DNA of 64,000 bases from Pseudomonadota bacterium (GCA_020161365.1 JAIUNU010000002.1:186001-250000); one strand, 5' to 3'; shown: positions 9,230 to 18,731, numbered from the stretch's first letter. A program made the numbers and translations. The notes: a model not told the origin generated them from the letters alone.

Positions 9230-10816
9230 TTACGGCGCGATCTTCAGCGGCACGAAGACCGAGCGGTTCTGGCGGACCACCTTGGCCAGAACGCTGGTGC
9301 GGCCAGCCTTTCGGGCGGTCTCCACCGCGGTCGCCACGTCGGCCGCGCTGGCGACCGGGGCGCCGTTGACGCTGGCCAGGACATCGCCCTTGGCCAGGCC
9401 CTTCTCGCCGGCGTCGCTGTCGCCCTTCACGCCGGTGATCAACAGGCCCTTGATCTCGGGATCGATCTTGTAGGTCTGACGCGCCGCCGCATCGATCTGC
9501 GACAGGGTCAGGCCCAGGGCGTCGACCTTCTGGCTGGCGGGCTTGTCCGGCGTCGCCGAGTCACTGTTCTGGTCCTGATCGTCGCCGTTCACGGCCAGGC
9601 TGCTTTCCGACGGACGCGTGCCCGACTTGATCTCCACCACACGCGGCTTGCGGTCGCGGATGATCGAGATCTTGATCGTCTCGCCCGGGCGGGCCTTCGA
9701 GACTTCGCGGGTCAGTTCGCTGCTGTCGGCGATCTTGACGCCGTTCACGGCCACCAGGATGTCGTCCGGCAGCAGGCCGGCCTTGGCGGCGGGGCCGCCC
9801 GGCACGACGTCGGAGACGATCGCGCCCTTGACGTCGGGCAAGCCGAGCGCCTCGCCCATCTCGCTGCTGAAGGCCAGGATGCTGACGCCGATATAGCCGC
9901 GAACGACCTTGCCGTTGGCGATCAGCTGCTTGGCCACGCCCTCGGCGACCTCGGCCGGGATAGCGAAGCCGATGCCGACCGAACCACCCGACGGCGAGTA
10001 GATGGCGCTGTTGACGCCGATCACCCGGCCATAGATGTCGAAGCTGGGACCGCCCGAGTTGCCGCGATTGATCGGCGCGTCGATCTGGATGTACGGCACG
10101 AAGGACGAGGTGTTGTCCTGCAGGTTGCGGTCATAGGCCGAGATGATGCCGGCCGTGGCGGTTCCGCCCAGACCGAACGGGTTGCCGATGGTGATCACCC
10201 AGTCGCCGACCCGCGGCTTGGCCTGGTTTTCGAAGTTCACATAGGTGAAGTCCTTACCCTTGGCCTTGGGGTCGACCACCTTGATCACGGCCAGATCGGT
10301 GCTTTCGTCGCGGCCCACCAGCGTGGCCTTCAGTTCGCGACCGTCCTTCAGCACCACCTGGATGTCGTCGGCGTCGGCTACGACGTGGTTGTTCGTGACG
10401 ATGTAGCCGTCAGCGGAGATGAAGAACCCCGAACCGGCCGATTGCTGCTTCGGCGTCGCCGGCGTGTCGCCGTCGTCGTCCTGCTGGTCCTGGCCGGGCT
10501 GCCCCGGACGGCGCTGGCCGCGCGGCACGATGTCGAACCCTTCCAGGCCCGGAATGCGCAGCGACGGCGCCTTGGCCTTCGAGGTCACATTGATCTGGAC
10601 GACGGCGGGCGAGACCTTCTCGAAGATGTCGGCGAACGACATCGGCGCGCCCGGCGGCGGCGCGAAGGTCGGCGCGCTGGGCACGGACGCGCGGGTCACC
10701 GGGGCCTGGGCGGCGTCGGCCGTCCCCATCCGCATGCCCATTCCGGCCAGGGCCGCGCAAGCGACGCCCGCGCCCGCGACGGCGCCCACAATGAAACCCG
10801 ACTTCCTAGCGGTCAT
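9230..10816 (-). CDS. degP: Periplasmic serine endoprotease DegP/HtrA (Do family)
   Basis: 528 residues. An N-terminal signal/anchor segment (about 8-27) precedes a trypsin-like protease domain with catalytic His144 (TNNHVV), Asp174 (TDLAV) and Ser254 (GNSGGP). Two PDZ domains follow: about 300-385 (GYIGVSI...GPAAKAGLLPDDILVAVNG) and about 430-528 (GDSDAGEKGLAKGDVLASVNG). Between the N-terminal helix and the protease lies a Gln/Asp/Pro-rich linker (about 100-128), like the Q-linker of other DegPs. Degrades or refolds damaged envelope proteins. It lies 179 bp downstream of ccmH on the same strand, the known cycHJKL-degP order, though the gap leaves room for its own promoter. Confidence 0.97.
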   Translation of the reverse strand: MTARKSGFIVGAVAGAGVACAALAGMGMRMGTADAAQAPVTRASVPSAPTFAPPPGAPMSFADIFEKVSPAVVQINVTSKAKAPSLRIPGLEGFDIVPRGQRRPGQPGQDQQDDDGDTPATPKQQSAGSGFFISADGYIVTNNHVVADADDIQVVLKDGRELKATLVGRDESTDLAVIKVVDPKAKGKDFTYVNFENQAKPRVGDWVITIGNPFGLGGTATAGIISAYDRNLQDNTSSFVPYIQIDAPINRGNSGGPSFDIYGRVIGVNSAIYSPSGGSVGIGFAIPAEVAEGVAKQLIANGKVVRGYIGVSILAFSSEMGEALGLPDVKGAIVSDVVPGGPAAKAGLLPDDILVAVNGVKIADSSELTREVSKARPGETIKISIIRDRKPRVVEIKSGTRPSESSLAVNGDDQDQNSDSATPDKPASQKVDALGLTLSQIDAAARQTYKIDPEIKGLLITGVKGDSDAGEKGLAKGDVLASVNGAPVASAADVATAVETARKAGRTSVLAKVVRQNRSVFVPLKIAP

Positions 10817-10995
10817 TCTCGTCTTTCCTCACCCACGTCCCACGGACGCGGTCCCTTAACGTCACCCGCGCGCCCGGCGCGCGGCCCCGATCTCTTTGAG
10901 AACCTAGTCGCGGCATTGAAACGTGCAATGGTTCTCGCACTATCTTTCCATCATCCGGAAGGCGGTTCTTGCGGCGCTATTTCGGCGCAATCGTG

Positions 10996-11448
10996 TCAAT
11001 CGCCTTCGAGCAGGCGCCGAACACGCTCTTCCTCGTCCTGCGAAAGCGCCGGTTCGGGCGTCTCGCGGCGACGCAGGAGGCCCGCCATCAGAACGCCGCC
11101 CACCAGCAGAACCCCCACCGGCGCCAGCCAGAGCACCGCATTTCCTCCAGAGAAACGGGGCTTTAGCAGAACGAACTCGCCGTAGCGCTCGACCAGAAAG
11201 TCGCGGATCTGGGCATCGCTGCGGCCGGCCTTGACCTGCTCGCGGACAATTCGCCGCAGGTCGCCGGCCAGTTGGGCCTCGGAGTCATCGATCGACTCGT
11301 TCTGGCAGACCAGGCAACGCACTTCCTTGAACAGCGTCCGCGCGCGCGCTTCCTGCGCTTGGTCGGGCAAACGCTCTGACGGGTCCGACGCGCCGGCCGT
11401 CAGCGCAACCGCCGCCGCCGCGATCAAAAGCGCGCGCACCCGCCTCAC
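10996..11448 (-). CDS. ccmH: Cytochrome c maturation protein CcmH (CycL)
   Basis: 150 residues with GTG start at 11448, overlapping the ccmF stop as GTGA. A signal peptide (about 1-20) precedes the redox motif RCLVCQNESIDDS (C45, C48) and a helical domain (DLRRIVREQVKAG...IRDFLVERYGEFVLL); the C-terminal membrane helix is at about 107-127, followed by a short charged tail. It reduces the apocytochrome CXXCH cysteines for haem ligation. The size is that of the short alphaproteobacterial CcmH/CycL; the TPR half is the separate ccmI upstream. The same frame stays open far into ccmF, but only this part is real. Confidence 0.95.
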   Translation of the reverse strand: MRRVRALLIAAAAVALTAGASDPSERLPDQAQEARARTLFKEVRCLVCQNESIDDSEAQLAGDLRRIVREQVKAGRSDAQIRDFLVERYGEFVLLKPRFSGGNAVLWLAPVGVLLVGGVLMAGLLRRRETPEPALSQDEEERVRRLLEGD

Positions 11449-13427
11449 GACGTCGCCTCCCCGGTCCGCCGGCCCACGCCCAGGCGCACCCGCCGGTCCG
11501 ACAGCGAGACGATCCCGCCGATCGCCATCAGCAGCGGCCCCAGGAAAATCAATCGCACCCAGGGGTTCACATAGGCGCGCACCAGCCAGGCCGGCTTGCC
11601 GCCCTCGCCCGCGCGGCGCTCGCCCATCACGACGTAGATGTCGTCCAGGCCCTTGGCGCAGATCGCCACCTCGGATGTGGTCTGTGCGCCGGTCGGATAG
11701 AAGCGCCGCTCGGGCGCGGCGCGGCAGACCTCGGCGCCGACCTTGTTGGTCACGGTGACAATGCCGCGCTCGGCCAGGAAGTTGGGACCTTCGACCGTGA
11801 CCACGTCGGTCAGGGTCACGGTGTAGGCGCCCAGCGGCTGGCTGCCGTTCAGACTGAGGGCCTGGGCCGCCTCGACCCGCCAGGCGGTCTCGAACGACGC
11901 ACCCAGCACGAACACGCCCAGACCGGCATGGGCCAGGGTCGTGCCCCAGGCCCCGCGCGGCAGGCCCCGGGCGCGGCGGAGACTTTCGGCGACCGAGGCG
12001 CGGAACAGCTTCAGGCGCTCGCCCATTTCCAGCAGCGCGCCGCCGATCAGCCAGAAGCCGACGACGAGCCCGCCGCTGGCCAGGGCCTTGCGCGGCTGCA
12101 CCACGGCGTAGGCGATCAGGCCCAGCAGGGCGGCCAGGGCCAGCACGATCCAGAGCTTGCGGGCCACGCCCTTGGCGTCGCCGCGCTTCCAGGCCAGCAG
12201 CGGTCCGGCCGGCAGCACGGCGAAGGCCAGGATCATCAGCGGGGTGAAGGTCAGGTTGAAGAACGGTGCGCCCACCGACACGGCCTCGCCGTCCATGGCC
12301 TCGCGGATCAGCGGGTACAGGGTGCCCAGCAGCACCACCGCCGTGGCCGTCGACAGCAGGATGTTGTTGAGCACGATGGCGCTCTCGCGGCTGATCGGCC
12401 GGAACTGCCCGCCGCGGTTCAGGCTGGGCGCGCGGATGCCGAACAGCAGGAAGCCCGCGCCGGCCGCAACGCCCATCATGATCAGCAAGAGGACGCCGCG
12501 CGTCGGATCGACGGCGAAGGCGTGGACGCTGGTCAGCACGCCCGAGCGGACCAGGAACGCGCCCAGCATCGAGAAGGTGTAGGCCGCCAGGGCCAGGAAC
12601 GCCGTCCAGCCCGGCAGGGCGCCGCGCCGTTCGGTGACGATGGCCGAGTGCAGCAGGGCCGCGCCGATCAGCCAGGGCATGAAGCTGGCGTTCTCGACCG
12701 GATCCCAGAACCACCAGCCGCCCCAGCCGAGCTCGTAATAGGCCCAGAAGGCGCCCAGCGTGATGCCGACGGTCAGCAGGCTCCAGGCCGCCAGGGTCCA
12801 GGGCCGCACCCAGCGCGCCCAGGCCGCATCGATCCGGCCCTCGATCAGCGCGGCCAGCGACAGCGAATAGACGACCGAGAAGCCGACATAACCCGCGTAG
12901 AGGAACGGCGGGTGGAAGGCCAGGGCCGGGTCCTGCAGCAGCGGGTTCAGCGAACGCCCCTCGATCGGCGCGTCCAGCAGGCGCGCCAGCGGGTTCGAGG
13001 CGAAGACCGTATAGGCCAGGAACAGCACGCCCAACGCGCCCTGCACCGCGATGGCGTAGGCGCGCAGGCGCGGCGGCAGGCTGTCTCCGAAGAAGGCCAT
13101 CGCCGCGCCGTAGCCGGTCAGCACCAGGCACCACAGAAGCATCGAGCCCTCGTGGCTGCCCCAGGCGCCGGCCACCTTGTAGAGCATCGGCTTGTCGGTA
13201 TGCGAGTTGGCGGCGACGTTGGCGACCGAGAAGTCCGAGGTCACGAAGGCGTAGATCAGCGCCGCGAACGACACCAGCAGCGCCAGGAAGGTCGCCAGCG
13301 CCGCGCCGCGTCCCGCCCCCGCCAGCACCGGCGAGCGCCGCGCGCCGCCGACGGCCGAAAGCCCCGTCTGGGCCACCGACAGCAGCAGTGACAGGATCAG
13401 CGCGAAGGCGCCAAGTTCGACGATCAT
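11445..13427 (-). CDS. ccmF: Cytochrome c haem lyase subunit CcmF (CycK)
   Basis: 660-residue polytopic inner-membrane protein that handles haem on the periplasmic side and forms the haem lyase with CcmH and CcmI. The tryptophan-rich haem motif WGGWWFWDPVENASFMPW starts at about residue 235, and conserved His-containing loops (AWGSHEGSMLLW, AFHPPFLYAGY, LHSAIVTERRG) are present. A large periplasmic domain precedes the last membrane helix, as is usual. I choose ATG 13427 (MIVELG), because it overlaps the ccmE stop as ATGA; a longer frame adds 16 Arg-rich residues and is unlikely. Confidence 0.96.
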   Translation of the reverse strand: MIVELGAFALILSLLLSVAQTGLSAVGGARRSPVLAGAGRGAALATFLALLVSFAALIYAFVTSDFSVANVAANSHTDKPMLYKVAGAWGSHEGSMLLWCLVLTGYGAAMAFFGDSLPPRLRAYAIAVQGALGVLFLAYTVFASNPLARLLDAPIEGRSLNPLLQDPALAFHPPFLYAGYVGFSVVYSLSLAALIEGRIDAAWARWVRPWTLAAWSLLTVGITLGAFWAYYELGWGGWWFWDPVENASFMPWLIGAALLHSAIVTERRGALPGWTAFLALAAYTFSMLGAFLVRSGVLTSVHAFAVDPTRGVLLLIMMGVAAGAGFLLFGIRAPSLNRGGQFRPISRESAIVLNNILLSTATAVVLLGTLYPLIREAMDGEAVSVGAPFFNLTFTPLMILAFAVLPAGPLLAWKRGDAKGVARKLWIVLALAALLGLIAYAVVQPRKALASGGLVVGFWLIGGALLEMGERLKLFRASVAESLRRARGLPRGAWGTTLAHAGLGVFVLGASFETAWRVEAAQALSLNGSQPLGAYTVTLTDVVTVEGPNFLAERGIVTVTNKVGAEVCRAAPERRFYPTGAQTTSEVAICAKGLDDIYVVMGERRAGEGGKPAWLVRAYVNPWVRLIFLGPLLMAIGGIVSLSDRRVRLGVGRRTGEATS

Positions 13428-13912
13428 GGCGCGGGCTTCCCATAGGCCGGCGCGCCGGCGCCCTCGCCGCGCCACTCGCCCTGTTCTTTCAGCGCCTTGG
13501 ACACCTCGCGCGGCATGTAGCGTTCGTCGTGCTTGGCCAGCACCTGCTTGGCCTCGAAGACGCCCGCGTCATTGAAGCTGCCCTCGGCGACGATGCCCTG
13601 TCCCTCGCGGAACAGGTCCGGCAGGTCGCCATGATAGACGACCTTGGCGGTGGCCTTCTGGTCGGCGACCACGAACTCGACATTGCCGTCGGGGTGCTTG
13701 ACCACGCTGCCGTGCTGCACGAGGCCGCCCAGCTGCACCTTGCGGCCGGCGGAGACCTTGGCCTCCTGGGCTTGGGCGGGGGTGTAGAACAGCGAGATGC
13801 TGTCGCGCAGGCCATACAGCGCCAAGCCCACCGCCAGGGCCAGCACCGGCGCGATGGCCAGCAGGATGGTCAGGCGTCGGCGCGCCTTGCGGGATTGGGG
13901 CCAGAAGCTCAT
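13424..13912 (-). CDS. ccmE: Haem chaperone CcmE (CycJ)
   Basis: 162 residues. The N-terminal membrane anchor (about 15-33) is followed by a periplasmic OB-fold beta domain (VQLGGLVQHGSVV, VEFVVADQKATAKVVYHGDLPDLFREGQGIVAEG). The covalent haem-binding His128 lies in the conserved LAKHDERYMP. The C-terminal tail is flexible and Gly/Pro-rich. Carries haem from CcmC to CcmF. Start and stop overlap both neighbours by 4 nt (ATGA), so ccmI-E-F-H is one translationally coupled operon. Confidence 0.97.
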   Translation of the reverse strand: MSFWPQSRKARRRLTILLAIAPVLALAVGLALYGLRDSISLFYTPAQAQEAKVSAGRKVQLGGLVQHGSVVKHPDGNVEFVVADQKATAKVVYHGDLPDLFREGQGIVAEGSFNDAGVFEAKQVLAKHDERYMPREVSKALKEQGEWRGEGAGAPAYGKPAP

Positions 13913-15018
13913 GGAGTCGTCGTCTTGGCTTGAGCCGGGGTGTCGGCGGCCTGGCGAAGGGCCGACATGACCTTGGGCTGGTCCTTGAAGAGGGCCGTGG
14001 CCGTGGCCAGGGCGGCGTCGCGCTTGGTCGTCTCGCCCAGCACCGCATAGGCGCGCACCAGGCGCACCCAGCCGTCGGGGTCGTCGGGCGACTGCTTCAG
14101 GCGCTGAGCCAGGCCGTCGACCATGCCCGCGATCATGCCCTGAACCTGCGGATTGGCCTCGGCGGCGGGCTCCGCGCCCGGCAGTTTGCCTGACGCCTGC
14201 ACCAGGGCGATCTCGGCGGCCAGCGACTCCCGGCCCGGCGCGTTGGGCGCCAGCCCCGCCAGCAGGCCGCGCCAGTCCGCCAGACCGCCCGCGACATCGC
14301 CCTCGGCGATCCGGGCGCGCGCCAGATAATAGCGGGCGCGGACATCGGCCGGATCGGCCTTCAGCGCCTCGCCGAAGGCCAGCTTGGCGTCCGAACCGAT
14401 CTGGCCCTTGGCCTCGATGACGAAGGTCTCGCCCAGCAGGCTCCAGATGTCCGCGCGCTTAGGGGCGATGCGGACGGCCTTGCGCAAAGCCTGCTCGGCC
14501 CCGGCCATGTCGCCGGCGGCGGCGCGAGCCTTGGCCATGAAGACGAGCGGCTCGGGATCATTGGGTCGCTCGGCGGCGACGCCCTCCAGCACGGCGGCGA
14601 TCTTGCCAGGGTCCAGCGTCGCCGGATCGGCGGCGCGCCATGCGGCCACGCGCTGGGTGAAGGGCTGGTCGGGCAGACCGGGACGGCCGACCACGATGTA
14701 GAGGCCGGCGGCCAAGGCGCAGGCCAGACCGACGGCGGCGACCGCGACCTTGCGCGGTCCGGCGCCGTCACGGGGCCAGGTTTCAGACTGCTCTGCGGCG
14801 GCCAGCAGGCTGCGCCCCGCCTCTGCGCGGGCGGCCTTCAGCTCGTCCTCGGCCAGCAAGCCGTCCTGGGCCAGGCGCTCGACCTCGGCCAGACGGCGAC
14901 GATGCGGCTCCAGCCGGGTGTCGGCGTCGTCGACGGGCCGGGCGCGCGCAGCCTCGCGCAACACCAGTCCGGCCGTCACGACCGACAAGCCCGCCGCGGC
15001 GATCCAGAAAGCGATCAT
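13909..15018 (-). CDS. ccmI: Cytochrome c maturation TPR protein CcmI (CycH)
   Basis: 369 residues. Two membrane helices (about 2-20 and about 88-108) flank a short cytoplasmic segment with the RRRLAEVERLAQDGLLAEDELKAARAEAGRSLL heptad pattern typical of CcmI. The periplasmic part (about 115-369) holds TPR repeats such as AGAEQALRKAVRIAPKRADIWSLLGE and AKLAFGEALKADPADVRARYYLARARIAEGD-like units. It presents apocytochrome c to CcmF/CcmH. First gene of the operon; the 99 bp upstream, shared with the divergent hydrolase, should contain the promoter. Confidence 0.94.
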   Translation of the reverse strand: MIAFWIAAAGLSVVTAGLVLREAARARPVDDADTRLEPHRRRLAEVERLAQDGLLAEDELKAARAEAGRSLLAAAEQSETWPRDGAGPRKVAVAAVGLACALAAGLYIVVGRPGLPDQPFTQRVAAWRAADPATLDPGKIAAVLEGVAAERPNDPEPLVFMAKARAAAGDMAGAEQALRKAVRIAPKRADIWSLLGETFVIEAKGQIGSDAKLAFGEALKADPADVRARYYLARARIAEGDVAGGLADWRGLLAGLAPNAPGRESLAAEIALVQASGKLPGAEPAAEANPQVQGMIAGMVDGLAQRLKQSPDDPDGWVRLVRAYAVLGETTKRDAALATATALFKDQPKVMSALRQAADTPAQAKTTTP

Positions 15019-15117
15019 GGCCGCGTGTTAGCTTGTTCCGGCGGTCGCCGTTAGAGGAAAAAGCGCTTAAGGACGCCTCGCCCCCGTCATTCTGGGGCGC
15101 TCGCCGACGGAGGTCTC

Positions 15118-15810
15118 ATGACGCCGACCCTACTGGTCCCTGGCCTGCTTTGCTCCGAGGAGATCTTCGGCCCGCAACTCCCCGTGCTTTGGCCGCGTGG
15201 CCCGGTCATGATCGCCAATACCCTTCACGGCGACACCCTGGCCCAGATGGCCGCCCAGATTCTCGCGACCGCGCCGCCGACATTCGCTCTGGCCGGCGTT
15301 TCGATGGGCGGTTACTTGGCTTTCGAGATCCTTCGCCAGGCCCCGCAGCGGGTTTCGCGTCTGGCCCTGATCTGCACCTCGGCGCGGCCCGACACCGCCG
15401 AGCAGAGCGCCGGACGACGCAAGATGGTCGCCCAAGCGCGCGCTGTGGGCTTCGATCGGTTCTGCGCCTTGGGCGCGGACGCCCTCATCCACCCCAGCCG
15501 CAAGGGCGAGCCGGCGCTGAATGCGACGAGCCTGCGCATGGGTCTGGCCGTGGGAATGGAGGGTTTCGCCCGTCAGACCGAGGCGGTCATCACTCGCCCC
15601 GACAGCCGCGCTCTGCTGTCGGCGATCGGCGTGCCGACAACGATCATCGTCGGTGACTCCGATCCGCTCACGCCGGCGGCCTTGTCAGAAGAGATGGCGG
15701 GTCTGATCCCACAGGCGCGCCTGACGATCGCGAAGGACTGCGGACACGTCATCACCCTGGAACGTCCCGAGGTGGTCAATGCGGCGCTGGCGGCGTGGCT
15801 TGACGCCTAG
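15118..15810 (+). CDS. Alpha/beta-hydrolase fold enzyme
   Basis: 230 residues. Oxyanion region LLVPGLLCS near the N-terminus; nucleophile elbow GVSMGG (Ser62); acid Asp180 or Asp182 in IIVGDSDPLTP; and His210 in KDCGHVITLERP. No signal peptide, so cytoplasmic. The spacing is that of small esterase/lactonase-like members; the substrate cannot be told. It diverges from the ccm operon and converges with the next gene: its TAG and the opposite TAG abut as TAGCTA, with no spacer. Confidence 0.88.
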   Translation: MTPTLLVPGLLCSEEIFGPQLPVLWPRGPVMIANTLHGDTLAQMAAQILATAPPTFALAGVSMGGYLAFEILRQAPQRVSRLALICTSARPDTAEQSAGRRKMVAQARAVGFDRFCALGADALIHPSRKGEPALNATSLRMGLAVGMEGFARQTEAVITRPDSRALLSAIGVPTTIIVGDSDPLTPAALSEEMAGLIPQARLTIAKDCGHVITLERPEVVNAALAAWLDA

Positions 15811-17142
15811 CTACGCCGCGATCGCGGCCGCGGCCCGGCGGCGGACGATCTCTGCGGTCTTGTCGTCGCGGGTGTAAGCGATGAAGCCGGCGGCTACGTC
15901 GAGATACTTCGCCGCCAGGGCGGCGTCGCCGCCCTCGCCGGTTCGGGCGACGTGAAGCACGTCCTCGATATAGGGGTCGAGGCGCGTGTTGAGCTTTTCC
16001 AGAATCTTGGTGCGCGAGCTGCCATAGCCGGCCTTGTCGGCGCAGGCGCGCAGCTCGGCCACGAAGATCAGGGCCGACTGGGCGCGCTGGATCAGGTCGG
16101 GATTGGGCTCTTCCGTCAGCTTGGCGACGCCCCGGGCGCCCTTCTTGGCCATCATCGAGATCGGCCGGGTCGGAAGCGCCTTCTCCAGTTCCTTGTCGGC
16201 CTGATCCATCCGGTGTTCGCAGGCCTTGGCCACCGCCTGTTTCTGACGGGCCAGACGCTTGCCCCACGGACCGTCCTTGGCGATGTCGACCGATTGCTGG
16301 ATTTCGACCATCTGCAGCTGGACCTTCTGCGCGGCCAGGGCGGCCTCGCGTCCGGCCTTCTCGCCGTCGGCGAAGCTGAACGATTCGATCAGCGCGATCG
16401 CCTCATCGATCTGGTCCAGCAGGCGCTCGCCGAACTGAGCGACTTCGGAGCTCGCCAGATAACGGTCGGTCGGGCGATCCATCACGGCGGAGATCACGCG
16501 CATGATCCGCCAGTCGTCGGGCAGGTGCGCCGACAGGATGTCGAGCAACAGCGGGCCCGCGTCCTCGCTGATCCGGCAGGCGTCGCGATAGGTCAAGCGC
16601 GCGGCGGCGGCGCGCTCGTCCGACATTCGGCTGACCCACTCGGCGAGCTTGGGCAGGCAGCTGCGCGTCAGGGCCGAAAGCTGCAGGCAAAGCGCCAGTT
16701 GCTCCGGATCGCAGAGCGAGCGCACCCCGTCGAACGCCGCGTTCTCCGGATCGCGCAGGCCTGCGGCGGCCAGTCGGCACAACTCGTCGAACACCTCGGG
16801 AACGCCGTTTTCGAGGTCCCAGGGATTGCAGCGAGCGGCCGCCTCTTCCACCCGGGCTGGGGCCACCGACTTCAATGCGCGCCACAGACGCGGCAGCACC
16901 GGCGAGGGAAAGGCGATCTGTCCGGGCGCGCGGGTCGCGCACAGCGGGACGATCGGGGCCAGGACGGTGTTGCGGACATAGCGATTGGCCGTCTCGTCCT
17001 CGACAAGACCGCGCACCGAGGCCAGCGCGCTCTGCGATCCGGCGCTCGACAGCGCCAGCTCAAGGCTGCGCAGCGCCGCATCAGGCGCGGTTTCCACCAG
17101 CGTCTGAATGATCTGCAGTTTATGCGCGGCGATGGCGGCCAT
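15811..17142 (-). CDS. Conserved hypothetical, all-helical 443-residue protein
   Basis: I do not recognise a family. The protein is soluble and almost entirely helical, rich in Ala, Leu, Arg and Glu, with no signal peptide, membrane segment or catalytic motif that I can see. The N-terminal half has repeat-like helical pairs (for example DAALRSLELALSS, ENAAFDGVRSLCDPEQLALCLQLSALTRSC). The middle (about 255-330) is strongly charged and could form a coiled coil (AALAAQKVQLQMVEIQQSVD, RLARQKQAVAKACEHRMDQADKELEKAL). Codon usage matches its neighbours. About 190 bp upstream separate it from the kinase gene. Function unknown. Confidence 0.8.
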   Translation of the reverse strand: MAAIAAHKLQIIQTLVETAPDAALRSLELALSSAGSQSALASVRGLVEDETANRYVRNTVLAPIVPLCATRAPGQIAFPSPVLPRLWRALKSVAPARVEEAAARCNPWDLENGVPEVFDELCRLAAAGLRDPENAAFDGVRSLCDPEQLALCLQLSALTRSCLPKLAEWVSRMSDERAAAARLTYRDACRISEDAGPLLLDILSAHLPDDWRIMRVISAVMDRPTDRYLASSEVAQFGERLLDQIDEAIALIESFSFADGEKAGREAALAAQKVQLQMVEIQQSVDIAKDGPWGKRLARQKQAVAKACEHRMDQADKELEKALPTRPISMMAKKGARGVAKLTEEPNPDLIQRAQSALIFVAELRACADKAGYGSSRTKILEKLNTRLDPYIEDVLHVARTGEGGDAALAAKYLDVAAGFIAYTRDDKTAEIVRRRAAAAIAA

Positions 17143-17335
17143 GATCCCCCGTGTCGGAGCGAGATTTCCGACAAGCGAGCATGTCCGAAACGAGGTTAAG
17201 GATTTCCGAAACGTAACAACAATCTCGCGGCCCAGCGCGCCGTTCGTACCGGAAAAGCGTTTTAGGCCTGCGGCTTAGCTTGTGAATACGACGTTATCCG
17301 AAATGTTGCGCGACGGTTGGTCGCGCCTGCGCGAT

Positions 17336-18727
17336 TCACGAGACTGCGCGCGGCAGGTCCAGCGTCACACGCAATCCGCCCAGCGGCGCTTCGCCCAACT
17401 GGACCGAGCCGCCATAGGCCCGCGCCAGCTCGTCGACGATGGAAAGCCCCAGGCCTGAGCCGGGCGCGTTCTCGTCCAGCCTTTGCCCGCGCTTGAGCGC
17501 CTGGGCGCGCTCCTCCGGCGGCAGGCCCGGACCATCGTCGTCGACGGTCAGGGTCATCCGCGCCTCGCCCACCGGGACGGCGTCGACGCGGATCCGGCCC
17601 CGACACCACTTACCGGCGTTTTCCATGACGTTGCCCGCCAGCTCCATCAGGTCCTGCTTCTCGCCCTGGAAGCAGAGGTCTTCGGGACAGCGCCAGTCGA
17701 TCTCGACACCGGCGCCGTTGGCCTTGTCCTGGAAGATCCGCTCCAGGGTCACGGCCAGCTCGTCGAGGATCGGCTCGACGGGCGTGCGCTCGCCGCTGGT
17801 CTGCGAGCGGGCGGCGGCGCGAGCGCGGCGCAGATGGTGATCGACCTGCTCGCGCATGGTCTGGGCCTGGCGGGTCACCACCTCGGCCAGCTGCCCCGGC
17901 TGCTGGCTGGCCTCGGTCAGCATCACCGACAGCGGGGTCTTCAATGCGTGAGCCAGGTTGCCGACATGGGTGCGCTGGCGCTCGACGACCTCCTGGTTGT
18001 GGGCCAGCAGCGCGTTCAGCTCCCCGGCCAGCGGCGAGAGCTCCTCGGGATAGGCGCCATCGACCCGCTCGGCCTTGCCCCGGCGCACCAGCGCCACCTC
18101 GCGCCGCAGCCGAAACAGCGGCTGCAGGCCAAAGCGCACCTGAACCACCACCGCCAGGATGAGGCCGCCGCCGAGGATCAGCAGGGCGAAGGCGGTGATG
18201 CGGGCGAAGCGATCGGCGTCCGCGTCGATCGGCGAGCGGTCCTCGGCGGCCAGGAACACCACCGGATCGGGATAGCCCGGCAGGCGCGCCTGCACCGCCG
18301 CCGCCCGCAGCGGCTTGTCCTGGGGACCACGCAGGTCGAAGTACTGGGTCTTGCCGGGCGCGGCCTCGAGCTGGTCGATCTGGGCCGAGGACAGCATCAG
18401 GTCGCTGTCGAACAGCGAGCGCGAGCGCTCGATCGGCTTCATCGCCCCGTCCGGCTGCTTGTCCAGGATCACCCAGTAGCGGCCCGAATAGACGCGGGTG
18501 GCGCGGATGTCGGTCAGGAACGGCGCGCGCAGCTGGCCATTGTCGACGCTGGAGCCGGCGTAGAGGTCGTCGGTCAGCACCGCCAGCGACTGGTCGAACC
18601 GTCGGATGGCCGCGTCCCGGAACTGGGCGGTCAGGAACACGCCCGCGATCAGCACGACCAGCAGGGTCCAGATCCCGGCGATCAGGACCAGACGACGGAC
18701 CAGCGAACGGCGACGCAGGTCCAGCAA
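17336..18727 (-). CDS. Sensor histidine kinase (PhoQ/QseC-like)
   Basis: About 463 residues. TM1 near the N-terminus (RLVLIAGIWTLLVVLIAGVFL) is followed by a periplasmic sensor of about 140 residues, then TM2 (FALLILGGGLILAVVVQVRF), HAMP, a H-box VGNLAHALKTPLSVML, N box NVMENAGKW, G1 VDDDGPGLP and G2 GSGLGLSIVDELA. I place the start at TTG 18727, 4 nt after the response-regulator stop (TAA), with coupling to it. The in-frame extension into the regulator gene (to 18886) has Ser/Thr/Arg-rich composition of an off-frame shadow. LAHALKTPL is the H-box style of PhoQ-type kinases. Start uncertain, identity firm. Confidence 0.93.
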   Translation of the reverse strand: MLDLRRRSLVRRLVLIAGIWTLLVVLIAGVFLTAQFRDAAIRRFDQSLAVLTDDLYAGSSVDNGQLRAPFLTDIRATRVYSGRYWVILDKQPDGAMKPIERSRSLFDSDLMLSSAQIDQLEAAPGKTQYFDLRGPQDKPLRAAAVQARLPGYPDPVVFLAAEDRSPIDADADRFARITAFALLILGGGLILAVVVQVRFGLQPLFRLRREVALVRRGKAERVDGAYPEELSPLAGELNALLAHNQEVVERQRTHVGNLAHALKTPLSVMLTEASQQPGQLAEVVTRQAQTMREQVDHHLRRARAAARSQTSGERTPVEPILDELAVTLERIFQDKANGAGVEIDWRCPEDLCFQGEKQDLMELAGNVMENAGKWCRGRIRVDAVPVGEARMTLTVDDDGPGLPPEERAQALKRGQRLDENAPGSGLGLSIVDELARAYGGSVQLGEAPLGGLRVTLDLPRAVS

Positions 18728-18731
18728 GGGA

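Noticed and set aside
10996..13443. 815-residue minus-strand frame covering ccmF and ccmH
   Set aside because: Only its last 150 codons are ccmH; the rest is out of frame with ccmF, whose product is unmistakable.
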